A DNA stretch of 64,000 nt from Rahnella aquatilis CIP 78.65 = ATCC 33071. GTDB lineage: Bacteria; Pseudomonadota; Gammaproteobacteria; Enterobacterales; Enterobacteriaceae. A model generated the notes under the pieces. It saw only the letters and a program-made list of their open reading frames with translations, had not been told where the DNA came from and did not search any database. Positions 35,892 to 45,301 of this stretch are shown here, in pieces (positions within the stretch are counted from its first letter, which is position 1; each line of letters starts with the position of its first letter). The stretch spans positions 2,666,001 through 2,730,000 of the forward strand of contig NC_016818.1 of assembly GCF_000241955.1 (NCBI RefSeq). Reading direction: 5' to 3'. A program made the translations under genes and the position numbers.

Positions 35892-36242
35892 TCATTCCCC
35901 CTTCGGTACGACTTACTTTTGAACATGCCATGCTGTTAACGCTGTGTTCTCCGTTATCGTGGGTTTCATCTTGTGAGGTTATCGGACAGTTTTCGCCTGA
36001 GCTTCAGGCGGCGGGGAAGATTTATTAGGAAGTTTCGTATACCCCTGCTGGATGAAACCTTATTCGTTTCTTTCGTTGCAATCAAGGTTGAGAGCGATCA
36101 CAAAACGAAAATAAAGTGATTATTTTATGAACATTGCATGAATGTTGATATTTCAGAAGGGAATACATCAAAAACAGCGGGAAAGCGCGGGGCAGAACGG
36201 GCGTTCTGGCAGGTGCGGGATCTCCCTCACCTGCCGTTAACA
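35892..36242. other. Gap between chaB and chaC
   Basis: No gene is supported. A hairpin CGCCTGAGCTTCAGGCG lies at 35994-36010, and GGCAGGTG/CACCTGCC (36209-36236) forms a strong stem just after the chaB stop codon. TTGAGAGCGATCACA near 36089-36103 resembles half of a CRP site. This suggests that chaC has its own promoter. Confidence 0.4.
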
Positions 36243-36476
36243 TCAGGATTTCTTAGGATGCCACTTATCGTCATCCCCTTTTTTATATCCGTGTTTCACC
36301 GCGGCCCAGGCCACTTTATGCGCCGTTTCCTCCCGGGAGTCATCGCCCTGCCGGTCTTTAGGTTTTTTATACTCATCCCATGCACTGTTAAACGCTTCCT
36401 TATAGATGTCCTGCGCATGGGCGGGAAGCACATTGCGCACGGATTCAGGCAACGCTGAGCGGTTCTGATAAGGCAT
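36243..36476 (-). CDS. chaB: Cation transport regulator ChaB
   Basis: A 77-residue ChaB protein. MPYQNRSALPESVRNVLPAHAQDIYKEAFNSAW is the family hallmark and the C-terminus ends in HPKKS. I chose the start at 36476 because AAGGAACG lies seven bases upstream; longer forms of the frame lack homology. ChaB is described as a regulator of the ChaA antiporter, though its mechanism is poorly known. The gene is divergent from chaA, as in E. coli. Confidence 0.94.
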   Translation of the reverse strand: MPYQNRSALPESVRNVLPAHAQDIYKEAFNSAWDEYKKPKDRQGDDSREETAHKVAWAAVKHGYKKGDDDKWHPKKS

Positions 36477-36941
36477 AGTCGTTCCTTTTTCATTGCGTTC
36501 ATGGCTGTGACAGTCTTTGTGTGCACGTTTGCGCACAGCGTTAAGTCTAGCTGCTACCCTCAAAGGACTCTGCCAGATTATTCTCGTTATCGGGCCGCTG
36601 ACGACACGCTTTCACGCCAAAATAGTGTGGGTATCATCATTATTTACATAAATTGACGCATAGCCTCCATATTCATACAAACAATAAGTAAGCTCTTGTT
36701 TTAAATTGACTTAATATTTTAACAACACGAGTTAATTATGTATTTTTAGCCAGTTAATCAACAACAGGCAGCCATAAACAACAGCTATGATATTATTTAT
36801 GTCTTAACCACAATATTATTCTGTTAATAGATTATTTTATCTACTATACTTAAAGGGTTACACCTTTATGCTGCTATGCATTTTGCTGACAACTGACAGG
36901 CGGTTGTTATTACGTGAGCGTTTATAAGGAGAATAATCATC
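36477..36941. promoter_or_regulatory. A/T-rich chaB-chaA divergent region
   Basis: This 465-base stretch has no gene. It is strongly A/T-rich between about 36640 and 36860. TATACT at 36845-36850 could be a -10 box for chaA, preceded by a TAGAT/ATCTA inverted repeat. No further site is convincing. Confidence 0.4.
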
Positions 36942-38042
36942 ATGGTGTCTTCACAGGAACATCCAAAAATCAAAACCCGCCATCAGGAATACTCCCTGGT
37001 TTTTCCCATCGCAGCCCTTATCGTTCTCGTCCTCTGGGGCAACAGCAGTAACTTTGCCTCGGTTGTCGGCATCAATTTAATTGCGCTGGTCGGTATCCTC
37101 GCCAGCGCTTTCAGCGTGGTACGTCATGCCGACGTACTGGCACATCGTCTGGGCGAACCGTACGGGTCGCTGATCCTCAGCCTTTCCGTCGTCATCCTCG
37201 AAGTCAGCCTGATTTCGGCCCTGATGGCGACCGGCGACGCCGCTCCCGCGCTGATGCGTGACACCTTGTTCTCGATCATCATGATTGTGACCGCCGGTCT
37301 GGTGGGCGTGGCCCTGCTGTTGGGCGGGCGCAAATTTGCCACGCAATATGTGAATCTCGGCGGTATCAAACAGTACCTGATGGCGATATTCCCGCTGGCG
37401 GTGATTGTGCTGGTGCTGCCTGCCGCGTTGCCGGCGGGCAATTTCTCGACGCCACAGGCGTTGTTTGTCGCGGTGATTTCCGCCGCCATGTACGGCGTAT
37501 TTTTGCTTATCCAGACCAAAACCCATCAGAGCCTGTTTATCTACGAGCATGAAGATGAAGGCGAAGAAGATGGTCACGGTAAACCGTCGTCAAAAAGCAA
37601 CCTGACACACACGCTGTGGCTGATAGTCCATCTGGTGCTGGTTATCGCGGTGACCAAGTTCAACGCCAATCCGCTGGAAAGCCTGCTGACAGAACTGAAT
37701 GCACCCGCGCAGTTCACCGGTTTTCTGGTCGCGTTACTGATCCTTTCACCGGAAGGTCTGGGCGCACTGAAAGCGGTACTGAAAAATCAGGTACAGCGTG
37801 CGATGAATTTATTCTTCGGCTCCGTGCTGGCGACAATTTCACTGACCGTACCGGCGGTGACCGTCATCGCCACCCTGACAGGTCAGGATCTGATTTTCAG
37901 CCTTGATCCGGCGAATATTGTGGTGATGCTGGCGGTGCTGATTTTATGTCAGATTTCCTTCTCCACTGGCCGTACCAATGTATTAAACGGTACGGCACAT
38001 CTGGCCCTTTTCTGCGCCTACATGATGCTGATAATGCTTTAA
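36942..38042 (+). CDS. chaA: Calcium/sodium-proton antiporter ChaA
   Basis: An inner-membrane antiporter exporting Ca2+ or Na+ (and K+ at high pH) in exchange for protons. It has about eleven membrane segments in two related halves. The alpha-repeat motifs are readable: SVVILEVSLISALM in the first half and ALLILSPEGLGALKAVLKNQVQRAMN in the second. A Glu/Asp-rich cytoplasmic loop (EHEDEGEEDGHGK, about residues 202-214) separates them. The length of 366 residues is usual. AGGAG lies about ten bases before the ATG. Confidence 0.96.
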   Translation: MVSSQEHPKIKTRHQEYSLVFPIAALIVLVLWGNSSNFASVVGINLIALVGILASAFSVVRHADVLAHRLGEPYGSLILSLSVVILEVSLISALMATGDAAPALMRDTLFSIIMIVTAGLVGVALLLGGRKFATQYVNLGGIKQYLMAIFPLAVIVLVLPAALPAGNFSTPQALFVAVISAAMYGVFLLIQTKTHQSLFIYEHEDEGEEDGHGKPSSKSNLTHTLWLIVHLVLVIAVTKFNANPLESLLTELNAPAQFTGFLVALLILSPEGLGALKAVLKNQVQRAMNLFFGSVLATISLTVPAVTVIATLTGQDLIFSLDPANIVVMLAVLILCQISFSTGRTNVLNGTAHLALFCAYMMLIML

Positions 38043-38113
38043 ATCTTCATCCTTCGGGTTGCCGCCTTGATGCAACCCAAATGATTTTGATTTAATGAAG
38101 AATGATAAAAGAA

Positions 38114-38141
38114 AGGCCGCTCAACTGAGCGGCCTTTTGCA
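38114..38141. terminator. Bidirectional terminator between chaA and phoH
   Basis: AAAGGCCGCTC and GAGCGGCCTTTT form a strong stem with A-run and T-run on either side. It can end both convergent transcripts. Confidence 0.85.
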
Positions 38142-38154
38142 TTTTGATGGGGGT

Positions 38155-38943
38155 TTATGAATAAGCGTTCAACGTTCTCTGGCACAGCTCGGAACGGACG
38201 CAGTCCTGCTTACCAAACTTAATGATGCCGACCATCTCGTCTTCTTCGAAGCGGGATAGCGCATCGCTGAGCCCCGATACTACGCCACGTGGTAAATCGC
38301 ACTGGGTAATATCACCGTTAACAATCACCGTCACATTTTCACCGAGACGGGTCAGGAACATTTTCATCTGGCTGGCCGTGACATTCTGAGCTTCGTCCAG
38401 AATAACCACTGCATTTTCGAAAGTACGCCCGCGCATATAAGCGAATGGCGCAATTTCAACCTTTCCTATTTCCGGTCGCAAACAATATTGCAGGAATGAT
38501 GAACCCAGACGACGTAACAGAATGTCGTAGACCGGACGGAAATAAGGGGCAAACTTCTCAGAAATATCACCGGGCAGGAAACCGAGATCTTCATCGGCTT
38601 GCAATACCGGGCGCGTCACAATAATCCTGTCGATTTCTTTGTGAATTAATGCCTCTGCCGCTTTCGCAGCGCTGATAAATGTTTTGCCGCAACCGGCTTC
38701 ACCGGTGGCAAAAATTAACTGCTTATTCTCTATGGCTGATAAGTAATGACCTTGAGCTTCAGTACGCGCTTCGATGACGGACGTATCGCGGGAGTCGCGA
38801 GCCATGCCGATCGATTCCAAACCGCCCATCTGTACCAATGACGTCACAGATTCTTCCTCGCGCTGGCGGTGACTACGTGAATCACTACGAATAACACGTT
38901 TTGCTTCACGACGAGCTTTGATCACTGCTTTCTGTCTTCCCAT
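38155..38943 (-). CDS. phoH: PhoH family ATPase
   Basis: A cytoplasmic P-loop ATPase of the PhoH family. Walker A is GEAGCGKTF (about residues 84-92), and the DEAQN Walker B follows in AVVILDEAQNVT. The C-terminal helicase-like GENVTVIVNGDITQCDLP motif is present. At 262 residues it is shorter than E. coli PhoH (354), lacking the N-terminal PIN-like part, and has an Arg-rich start. The cellular role is uncertain; phosphate-starvation induction is known for E. coli, but no Pho box was found here. AAGGTG lies seven bases before the ATG. Confidence 0.92.
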   Translation of the reverse strand: MGRQKAVIKARREAKRVIRSDSRSHRQREEESVTSLVQMGGLESIGMARDSRDTSVIEARTEAQGHYLSAIENKQLIFATGEAGCGKTFISAAKAAEALIHKEIDRIIVTRPVLQADEDLGFLPGDISEKFAPYFRPVYDILLRRLGSSFLQYCLRPEIGKVEIAPFAYMRGRTFENAVVILDEAQNVTASQMKMFLTRLGENVTVIVNGDITQCDLPRGVVSGLSDALSRFEEDEMVGIIKFGKQDCVRSELCQRTLNAYS

Positions 38944-39003
38944 AGTGGCACCTTACAGTTTGATTCACTTAACGCTAAGGCATAATGCCCGCACGGTTAT
39001 GTT

Positions 39004-39420
39004 TCACTCACAAATGAGGTTTTGGTCTCCTTTTAGACCAAGTGAAGCCAATGAATAACGTGAAGAGGAAAAGAAACCAAAGGGATTAACGGAAAGTCTT
39101 TTGGTTTTTTTCTGTTCACGAGGAGGCATTGTCAAAAGTGTCAATAATGACAAACCGCTGACCCATACAATGAAAATTCCAGAATAAAAGCCAGTGATAT
39201 TCACATCATTTTGGTCAATATTTACGGGGTCAGTTAAAGAACAGGGTTGAGGTTGAGTGGATGAGTTTTTTTGCAGCAAGTGGCAGGAAAAAGCTGATAG
39301 TAAAGGTTGAAATATTAGAGAGTCGGAAGCCTGGCCCTCGTTTGCATTTAAGCGACAACAACGAGTGAATGAGAGAAGTGTGTTATTTTCGATCAACAGC
39401 CCAAACATGGACTTTACCAT
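39004..39420 (-). CDS. Uncertain small membrane-associated protein
   Basis: An unrecognised 138-residue frame. The ATG at 39420 has GGGGAG eight bases upstream, a good ribosome site. One hydrophobic segment (GIFIVWVSGLSLLTLLTM) lies near residues 77-95, followed by a basic tail. Codon use is unlike that of the neighbours, with rare AGA and A/T-rich codons. It may be a recently acquired gene or a chance frame. Confidence 0.35.
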   Translation of the reverse strand: MVKSMFGLLIENNTLLSFTRCCRLNANEGQASDSLIFQPLLSAFSCHLLQKNSSTQPQPCSLTDPVNIDQNDVNITGFYSGIFIVWVSGLSLLTLLTMPPREQKKTKRLSVNPFGFFSSSRYSLASLGLKGDQNLICE

Positions 39421-39485
39421 TCGCGCTCCCCGCAGTGTTATTAACGGCACCTGCCGTACACCTTGTGAAAACTACCGCTTATAAA

Positions 39486-39501
39486 TGTCAGTATAATGAC
39501 A
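39486..39501. promoter_or_regulatory. TGTCA-N6-TGACA inverted repeat with a -10-like core
   Basis: TGTCA-GTATAA-TGACA is a perfect 5-6-5 inverted repeat. Read on the minus strand it contains TATACT, a good -10 box, about 70 bases upstream of the uncertain frame at 39420. It is a candidate promoter with an overlapping operator. Confidence 0.35.
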
Positions 39502-39651
39502 GCTGAAACATTTGCGTTACCAAAATGTAAAAAAGTTTGTGGCTGACGTCAATAGGATCATGAGGATCTTTTTCAGATCCTCTTTACCTGTACTGAATTT
39601 CTCTCAGCTCAGCAGATTATTTTTCTTTTCATTGAGGAAGTCACTGTTAAT

Positions 39652-39675
39652 GCCTCCCCCTTCGCAGGGGGAGGC
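39652..39675. repeat. Single hairpin of the interspersed repeat after efeB
   Basis: GCCTCCCCC and GGGGGAGGC form a perfect 9-bp stem around TTCGCA. It lies 6 bases after the efeB stop codon. Confidence 0.7.
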
Positions 39676-39681
39676 GCAGTG

Positions 39682-40977
39682 TCAGGCTTCTATCAGCGAC
39701 TGGCCTAGATAATGCTTTTCGTCCGGCACACCCGGCAACGTGAAGAAAAAGCCGCCGCCGTTAGGGCGGATATATTCTTCCAGTGCTTCGCCGTTCAGGC
39801 GTTTCTGCACGGTCAGGAAACCTTTTTCCAGGTCGTGCTGATAACAGACAAATACCAGTCCCATTTCCAGTTGCCCGGAATTAGTCACGCCCAGGGAATA
39901 GCTATAGCCACGGCGCAACATCAGGCTGTCTTCGGTGGCTTTAGTGCGCGGATTCGCCAGACGGATATGCGCATCGAGGGGGATGGTCTTGCCTTCCGGG
40001 TCTTTTTCGTAATCCGGTACATCGTGCTCTTTTTCCATCCCCAGCGGTGCGCCGGTCGCTTTGTTACGCCCGAAAATAGACTGCTGCTCCTGCAGCGGCG
40101 TGCGGTCCCAGGATTCCACTTTGAACGGGATCAGACGCGTGACCTGATAGCTGCCGCCGACCGTCCACGCCGGTTCGCCCTGACCGTCTGTCACCCAGAT
40201 GGCTTTATCCATCAGCGTTTTATCTTTGGCATCCGGATTGGCCGTACCGTCTTTGAAGCCCAGAAGGTTAATCGGCGTTTCTTTACCCTGACTGCGTGCC
40301 GCGTGGGACGAAATAAAACCGTCCCGACGCCAGCGTACACTGAGTAAATCGGGGGTGTATTTGATGATGTCACGCAGCGCGTGCACCACGGTATCGCTGT
40401 TATTGGCGCAAATTTGCAATGACAGGTCACCGTGACAGAGTTTGGCATCCAGTGAATCATTCGGAAAACGCGTCATGCGTTGTAATTTCAAAGGCTTATG
40501 CGGTGCCAGTCCGAAGCGCTCATCAAACAGGGAATCCCCGACGGACAGCGTCATGGTCAGGTTGTCCGGGTAGATTTCTGCGCCCATTACCCCTGAATCC
40601 ATGGGCGGGAATTTCGGATCCATTGAAGGTGCGGTGCCGCCTTTGGTCAGAAAGGTAAACCGTGAATCAAGCAGACGGAAAAGACGCTCCAGATCAGCTT
40701 TGCTGGTGGCCAGCACGTCAAAGGAAACCAGCATCATCGACGCCTGTTGCGGCGTTAAAATCCCTGCCTGATGCTCGCCATAATAAGGTTGTCTGCCCCA
40801 GCGTTCATCGGGGGAAACGGTGCCTGGCGTGTATTCTTTCTTTGCTCCGGGTGTTTTCTCAGCCTGCGCCGTGGTTGCGCCGCCCAGGGCAAATGCCCCG
40901 CCTAACAATCCCACGCCCTTGAGTAAACTGCGGCGGGAAGAAGAAACGTCGTTCTGATTATCGTTTTTGTTGCTCAT
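39682..40977 (-). CDS. efeB: Deferrochelatase/haem peroxidase EfeB
   Basis: A periplasmic dye-decolourising (DyP) haem peroxidase of the EfeUOB ferrous-iron importer. The N-terminus has a Tat signal, [20 protein letters not shown]. Family motifs include [12 protein letters not shown] and the distal GxxDG-like region. I chose the second ATG (40977), since GAGG lies seven bases upstream of it and too close to the first. The length of 431 residues is typical. It is the last gene of the efeUOB operon. Confidence 0.96.
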   Translation of the reverse strand: MSNKNDNQNDVSSSRRSLLKGVGLLGGAFALGGATTAQAEKTPGAKKEYTPGTVSPDERWGRQPYYGEHQAGILTPQQASMMLVSFDVLATSKADLERLFRLLDSRFTFLTKGGTAPSMDPKFPPMDSGVMGAEIYPDNLTMTLSVGDSLFDERFGLAPHKPLKLQRMTRFPNDSLDAKLCHGDLSLQICANNSDTVVHALRDIIKYTPDLLSVRWRRDGFISSHAARSQGKETPINLLGFKDGTANPDAKDKTLMDKAIWVTDGQGEPAWTVGGSYQVTRLIPFKVESWDRTPLQEQQSIFGRNKATGAPLGMEKEHDVPDYEKDPEGKTIPLDAHIRLANPRTKATEDSLMLRRGYSYSLGVTNSGQLEMGLVFVCYQHDLEKGFLTVQKRLNGEALEEYIRPNGGGFFFTLPGVPDEKHYLGQSLIEA

Positions 40978-40996
40978 TGCCATGCCTCGGTGTGAC

Positions 40997-41024
40997 GCGC
41001 CTCCCCCTGCGCAGGGGGAGGCGC
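40997..41024. repeat. Perfect palindromic hairpin between efeO and efeB
   Basis: GCGCCTCCCCCTGCGCAGGGGGAGGCGC is described here by its halves, GCGCCTCCCCC and GGGGGAGGCGC, around TGCGCA. It is a perfect palindrome. It lies 8 bases after the efeO stop codon and before the efeB start, and belongs to the repeat family. Confidence 0.75.
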
Positions 41025-41032
41025 TAAAGATA

Positions 41033-42160
41033 TCAATCTAAACCAAGCACACCGCGCAGTTTGGACAAGTCTTCCGCCAGCGTAGTGATAGGACCTTTCA
41101 TTGCGTTACGGTCCGCATCAGACAGTTTTTCGTAATTCTCGTAACCGTCTTTGGTTTTGTATTTATCCAGCAGCGCATCAACGGTTTTGAAGTTGGCGTC
41201 GATTTTATCCAGCAGCGGTTTGTCGGCTTTGACCAGCAACGGACGCAGCAGGTTGACAATTTTCTGTGCGCCATCAAGGTTGGCCCGGAAATCCCACAGA
41301 TCAGTGCGGCTGTAACGATCTTCTTCGCCGCTTATTTTGCTGGCGGCCACTTCTTCGATCAGGCCCGCTGCGCCGCCGACCACTTTACTTGGCGGGAAGG
41401 TCAGGTCTGCGATACGTTTTTGCAAATCAACGGTATCGGTGTACAGCTTGTCAGCAAACGGTCCGGTGCCCTGGGTGGTTTTGTCCGCGAAGAGGATTTT
41501 CTCCAGACGGTGGAAACCGGTGAAGTTCGGATCCTCGGCTTTTTTCTCGAAATCATCTTCACGGGCATCGATGCTGCCGTCCAGATCAGAGAACAGCTCG
41601 GCAATCGGTTCGATGCGCTCGTAGTAAACGCGGGTCGACGCGTAAAGGGATTGGGCTTTCGCCAGATCGCCCTTCTTCACCGCGTCCGTAAAGGCTTTGG
41701 TATGTGCCACCAGTTCAGCCACCTGCTGAGTCACATACACTTTGTATTCCGCAATCGGGCCGACCAGCGCCATGGCGTCAGGCTTGCCGGAAGCGGCCGT
41801 ACCTTCAGCAGTGACCGTCAGTTTGCCTTTCGGATTGCTCAGCAGGCCGCAGGTCATGTCGTATTCGCCCGGTTCGAGGTTAGCCGTCATTTTCTGCGTG
41901 AAGCCCGGCGCCACGTTTTCACGTTCTTCCACCACCATCACGCCTTTCAGAATTTCCCATTCCAGGTTTTTCTGGCTGTTGTTATGGATAACAAACTGGG
42001 TTTTACCGGCGGGCACGGTGAGCGCCATCGGTTCACATTGTTTGTCGTTAACAGCAATTTTAACCTGACGAACATCAGCAGCCAGCACACTGGCGCTCAG
42101 CGCGAAAGCCGGCAGGGACAACAGTACAGTCTGTAAAGCTTTACGGCGAAAATGTGGCAT
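41033..42160 (-). CDS. efeO: Iron uptake periplasmic protein EfeO
   Basis: A periplasmic partner of the EfeU permease with two parts. A cupredoxin-like domain (residues ~28-125) has a Cys and a Met that could bind metal ([12 protein letters not shown]). An M75/imelysin-type helical domain follows, with the HxxE motif in [12 protein letters not shown]. The signal peptide ends near VLAADV. The ATG at 42160 has GGAG seven bases upstream. It lies between efeU and efeB with a hairpin repeat before the latter. Confidence 0.96.
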   Translation of the reverse strand: MPHFRRKALQTVLLSLPAFALSASVLAADVRQVKIAVNDKQCEPMALTVPAGKTQFVIHNNSQKNLEWEILKGVMVVEERENVAPGFTQKMTANLEPGEYDMTCGLLSNPKGKLTVTAEGTAASGKPDAMALVGPIAEYKVYVTQQVAELVAHTKAFTDAVKKGDLAKAQSLYASTRVYYERIEPIAELFSDLDGSIDAREDDFEKKAEDPNFTGFHRLEKILFADKTTQGTGPFADKLYTDTVDLQKRIADLTFPPSKVVGGAAGLIEEVAASKISGEEDRYSRTDLWDFRANLDGAQKIVNLLRPLLVKADKPLLDKIDANFKTVDALLDKYKTKDGYENYEKLSDADRNAMKGPITTLAEDLSKLRGVLGLD

Positions 42161-42203
42161 GTACAACTCCGTGACAAAGGCAAGATGATGAAAGGTTTAA
42201 GGA

Positions 42204-43055
42204 TCAACGTTGTGTTTTTTGCCCGGCAGAGGCCGGCGCGACCACAGGCGATTTACCCTGTGGTTTAAAGAACAGGAACAGTGCGGGGATCAGATACAGG
42301 AAATACACCGCAACTTCACTGACCGTCGGGGCCTCCTGATAGCCGAACATCCCTTCCAGCAACGTGCCGAATAAAGAGTGTGTGGATAATGTACCGCTCA
42401 GATCAAAGGCAATGTCCTGCATACGGTTCCACAATCCGGCTTCGTGGAAAGCGCGGATAGCCCCCGCAGCCAGCCCGGCGGCGACAAACAGAATGAACAG
42501 GCTGGTCCATTTGAAGAACTTCGCCAGATGCAGTTTCACCCCGCCGTAGTAGATCAGGAAACCCAGCACAATGGCTGCGCCGAGCCCGAGCATTGCGCCG
42601 ATCGGCGCTTCGATACCGACGTCTTGCTGGAAGGCTGCCAGCAGGAAAAACACCGATTCCAGCCCTTCACGCGCAACCGCAAAAAACACCATCGCGACCA
42701 GCGCCCAGCCCTGACCGCGACCGGAATTCAGCGCATGATCAATCGCCCCTTCCAGATGCACTTTGATAGACCGCGACACTTTGCGCATCCAGAACACCAT
42801 GTAAGTCAGGATGCACACCGCGACGGCCGCGACGATACCTTCAAACAGCTCCTGCTGTTTTTGCGGAAACTCACCGGTGGTGGCGTTGATGAAAAGACCG
42901 AGCGCCAGACACAGTGCGGCGGCGATGAAAACGCCAATCCAGACCACACCGAGCCACTGCCCGCGTTGCGTCCGTTTGAGGTAGCTGGCAATCAGGCTGA
43001 CGATCAGCGCCGCTTCCAGCCCTTCGCGAAACATAATGAGAAACGGAACGAACAT
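42204..43055 (-). CDS. efeU: Ferrous/ferric iron permease EfeU (FTR1 family)
   Basis: The membrane permease of EfeUOB. Seven membrane segments are visible in 283 residues. Both FTR1 REXXE iron motifs are intact: REGLEA near residue 9 and REGLES near residue 125. I chose the ATG at 43055, with GGAG seven bases upstream, giving MFVPFLIMFREG, the family start. The E. coli K-12 gene is frameshifted; this one is intact. A Fur box lies about 75 bases upstream. Confidence 0.96.
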   Translation of the reverse strand: MFVPFLIMFREGLEAALIVSLIASYLKRTQRGQWLGVVWIGVFIAAALCLALGLFINATTGEFPQKQQELFEGIVAAVAVCILTYMVFWMRKVSRSIKVHLEGAIDHALNSGRGQGWALVAMVFFAVAREGLESVFFLLAAFQQDVGIEAPIGAMLGLGAAIVLGFLIYYGGVKLHLAKFFKWTSLFILFVAAGLAAGAIRAFHEAGLWNRMQDIAFDLSGTLSTHSLFGTLLEGMFGYQEAPTVSEVAVYFLYLIPALFLFFKPQGKSPVVAPASAGQKTQR

Positions 43056-43130
43056 GACGAGCTCCCGAGCCCTCCATTCTGACGAACAACAGAATGTATG
43101 AGGCCTCTGTAAAGAAAAGTAAAAAGAAAC

Positions 43131-43149
43131 GATAGTGATTATCATTCTT
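43131..43149 (-). promoter_or_regulatory. Fur box of efeUOB
   Basis: GATAGTGATTATCATTCTT matches the 19-base Fur consensus at about 15 positions. It lies 75-95 bases upstream of efeU, so the operon should be repressed by iron-loaded Fur. Confidence 0.8.
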
Positions 43150-43305
43150 GCCAAAAGAAATACAAGAGGCAACCGATCCTTTTTTTGAAGGGGGGTTCGG
43201 TAAATACACATGAAAAAATCAGGACGGGAAGCTTATGCGGCAGAAAATGCTGAAAACCGGGGCCTGAATGCCCCCGGTCTGAGTGGTATAAAAGTAAACT
43301 ATCCG

Positions 43306-44790
43306 TTAAATAGTATTATATTCCGCTTCGGCGGCAGTGAAGCGTTGTTCCACGGCGGCGGAAGGCTTACGCCCCGTCAGGCTGACAATCCAGATAGCCA
43401 GTGAAGCGAAAATGAAGCCGGGAATGATTTCGTACAGTTCAGCCCAGCCATATTGTTTCCACAGGATCACCGTCACGGCCCCCACAATCATGCCTGCCAG
43501 CGCACCGTTACGGGTCATACGTTTCCACATTACGGAAATCAGGATCACCGGTCCGAATGCCGCGCCGAAACCGGCCCAGGCATAACTGACTAAACCAAGA
43601 ACACGGTTTTCCGGATTGGCGGCCAGCGCAATCGCGACCAGCGCCACAACCAGCACCATCGCACGACCAATCCATACCAGTTCGCGCTGGCCTGCCCCTT
43701 TGCGCAGGAAGGCTTTATACAAATCTTCAGTAATGGCGCTTGAACACACCAGCAACTGACAGCTCAGGGTACTCATCACCGCCGCCAGAATAGCGGACAG
43801 CAAGATACCGGCAATCCACGGATTGAACAGTATCTTCGCCAGTTCGATGAACACGCGCTCACCGTTTTGCGTCACGTTGCCCGCTTCGCCCGGATTATTA
43901 CTGAAGTACGCAATCCCGAAGAAACCGACCGCAATGGTGCCCGCCAGACATAAAATCATCCATGTCATGCTGATACGGCGTGCGCTGCGGATAGTATGGT
44001 GGGAGTCGGCCGCCATGAAACGCGCCAGAATGTGCGGCTGGCCGAAATAGCCCAGTCCCCAGCCCAGCAGTGACAGAATCGCCACCAGATTCATGCCCTT
44101 GAACATATCGGTGTATTCAGGGTTTTTGGCATTGATCACCATCATGGAGGTATCAATGCCGCCAACGGCGAGGATAACGATAACCGGTGTGAGGATCAGC
44201 GCGAAAATCATCAGGGTTGCCTGCACGGTATCGGTCCAGCTGACCGCCAGAAAACCGCCGATGAAGGTATAGAGGATGGTCGCCGCCGCGCCAGCCCACA
44301 GCGCCGTCTGGTATGTCATGCCGAAGGTGCTTTCAAACAGACGCGCACCGGCCACAATCCCTGACGCACAATAAATGGTAAAGAACACCAAAATCACCAT
44401 CGCGGAGATAATGCGCAGCAGCTTGCTGGAGTCTTCAAAACGATGCGTAAAGTAATCTGGCAAGGTCAGCGCGTTATTATTGGCTTCGGTGTGCACACGC
44501 AGCCGCCCCGCCACCAGTTTCCAGTTCAGGTACGCCCCGATGGTCAGGCCGATGGCAATCCAGCTTTCCGAAATCCCGGAAATAAAAATCGCCCCCGGCA
44601 ACCCCATTAACAGCCAGCCGCTCATGTCGGAAGCCCCGGCGGAAAGCGCCGTCACCACGCTGCCTAAACTGCGCCCGCCCAGAATATAATCATCGAAGTT
44701 TTTGGTTCGTAGATACGCGATGAGCCCAATCAAAATCATCCCGAAAATATAAACACAAAACGTCACCAGCATCGGTGTGTTCATTGTCAT
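43306..44790 (-). CDS. putP: Sodium/proline symporter PutP
   Basis: An inner-membrane Na+/proline symporter of the SSS family, 494 residues with about 13 membrane spans. GGRSLGSVVTALSAGASDMSGWLLMGLPG is the family's first-span region, and the sodium-site Ser/Asp residues fall inside it (ASDMSGW). The late AGFGAAFGPV is conserved. I chose the ATG at 44790, where GGAG lies six bases upstream. It is divergent from putA across a shared control region, as in E. coli. Confidence 0.96.
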   Translation of the reverse strand: MTMNTPMLVTFCVYIFGMILIGLIAYLRTKNFDDYILGGRSLGSVVTALSAGASDMSGWLLMGLPGAIFISGISESWIAIGLTIGAYLNWKLVAGRLRVHTEANNNALTLPDYFTHRFEDSSKLLRIISAMVILVFFTIYCASGIVAGARLFESTFGMTYQTALWAGAAATILYTFIGGFLAVSWTDTVQATLMIFALILTPVIVILAVGGIDTSMMVINAKNPEYTDMFKGMNLVAILSLLGWGLGYFGQPHILARFMAADSHHTIRSARRISMTWMILCLAGTIAVGFFGIAYFSNNPGEAGNVTQNGERVFIELAKILFNPWIAGILLSAILAAVMSTLSCQLLVCSSAITEDLYKAFLRKGAGQRELVWIGRAMVLVVALVAIALAANPENRVLGLVSYAWAGFGAAFGPVILISVMWKRMTRNGALAGMIVGAVTVILWKQYGWAELYEIIPGFIFASLAIWIVSLTGRKPSAAVEQRFTAAEAEYNTI

Positions 44791-45301
44791 TCTTTTCTCC
44801 ACTTTCTTATTTTTTGCGATGTTGTCCGGCACCTGTCTGTTCTGAGGCACTCCACCCGAAGTGCTGCCAGAAACCTGCCGGGGCGAGATGATGGCTGAAA
44901 CCTGGCAAGGTTGCAGCAAGACTCTCCATATTTTTACGTAGTCACTGACTTTGTGTGGTTTTTATTCAAAATTACTGTCGGGCCGGATACTGGTGTAGCC
45001 TGATCCACTTTTCAATATTTTTAACAATTCAAATACACAAAATTAACCCTCCATCACAGTTATCCGCAATACCGGTTGTACTTTGCAGGGGGAAAAGTTG
45101 CACCCGATACAACCTCCGGTATTGCCGTCTGGAAAATGCAGGCAAGATCCGTGCCGTTATCTTATTGTTAAAAATGCCAGATGAATCACAACGGGCATAC
45201 TTCATGCATTAACAGGGTTGCACAAGGTTGCAACATAGAAGATATTGCTCGGCATAAAGATAATGAATTCACCTGAAATTTTTCATATGGAGTGTTTGCG
45301 C
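44791..45301. promoter_or_regulatory. putP-putA control region with PutA operator motifs
   Basis: PutA represses its own gene and putP by binding GTTGCA motifs when proline is absent. Exact GTTGCA copies lie at 44910-44915, 45097-45102, 45217-45222 and 45227-45232, with GTTGTA at 45075-45080. The last pair flanks the putA start region. The layout fits known put regulation; there is no gene in the gap. Confidence 0.75.

Noticed and set aside
36138..36458. 106-residue plus-strand frame over chaB
   Set aside because: It is antisense to chaB, whose family match is unmistakable.
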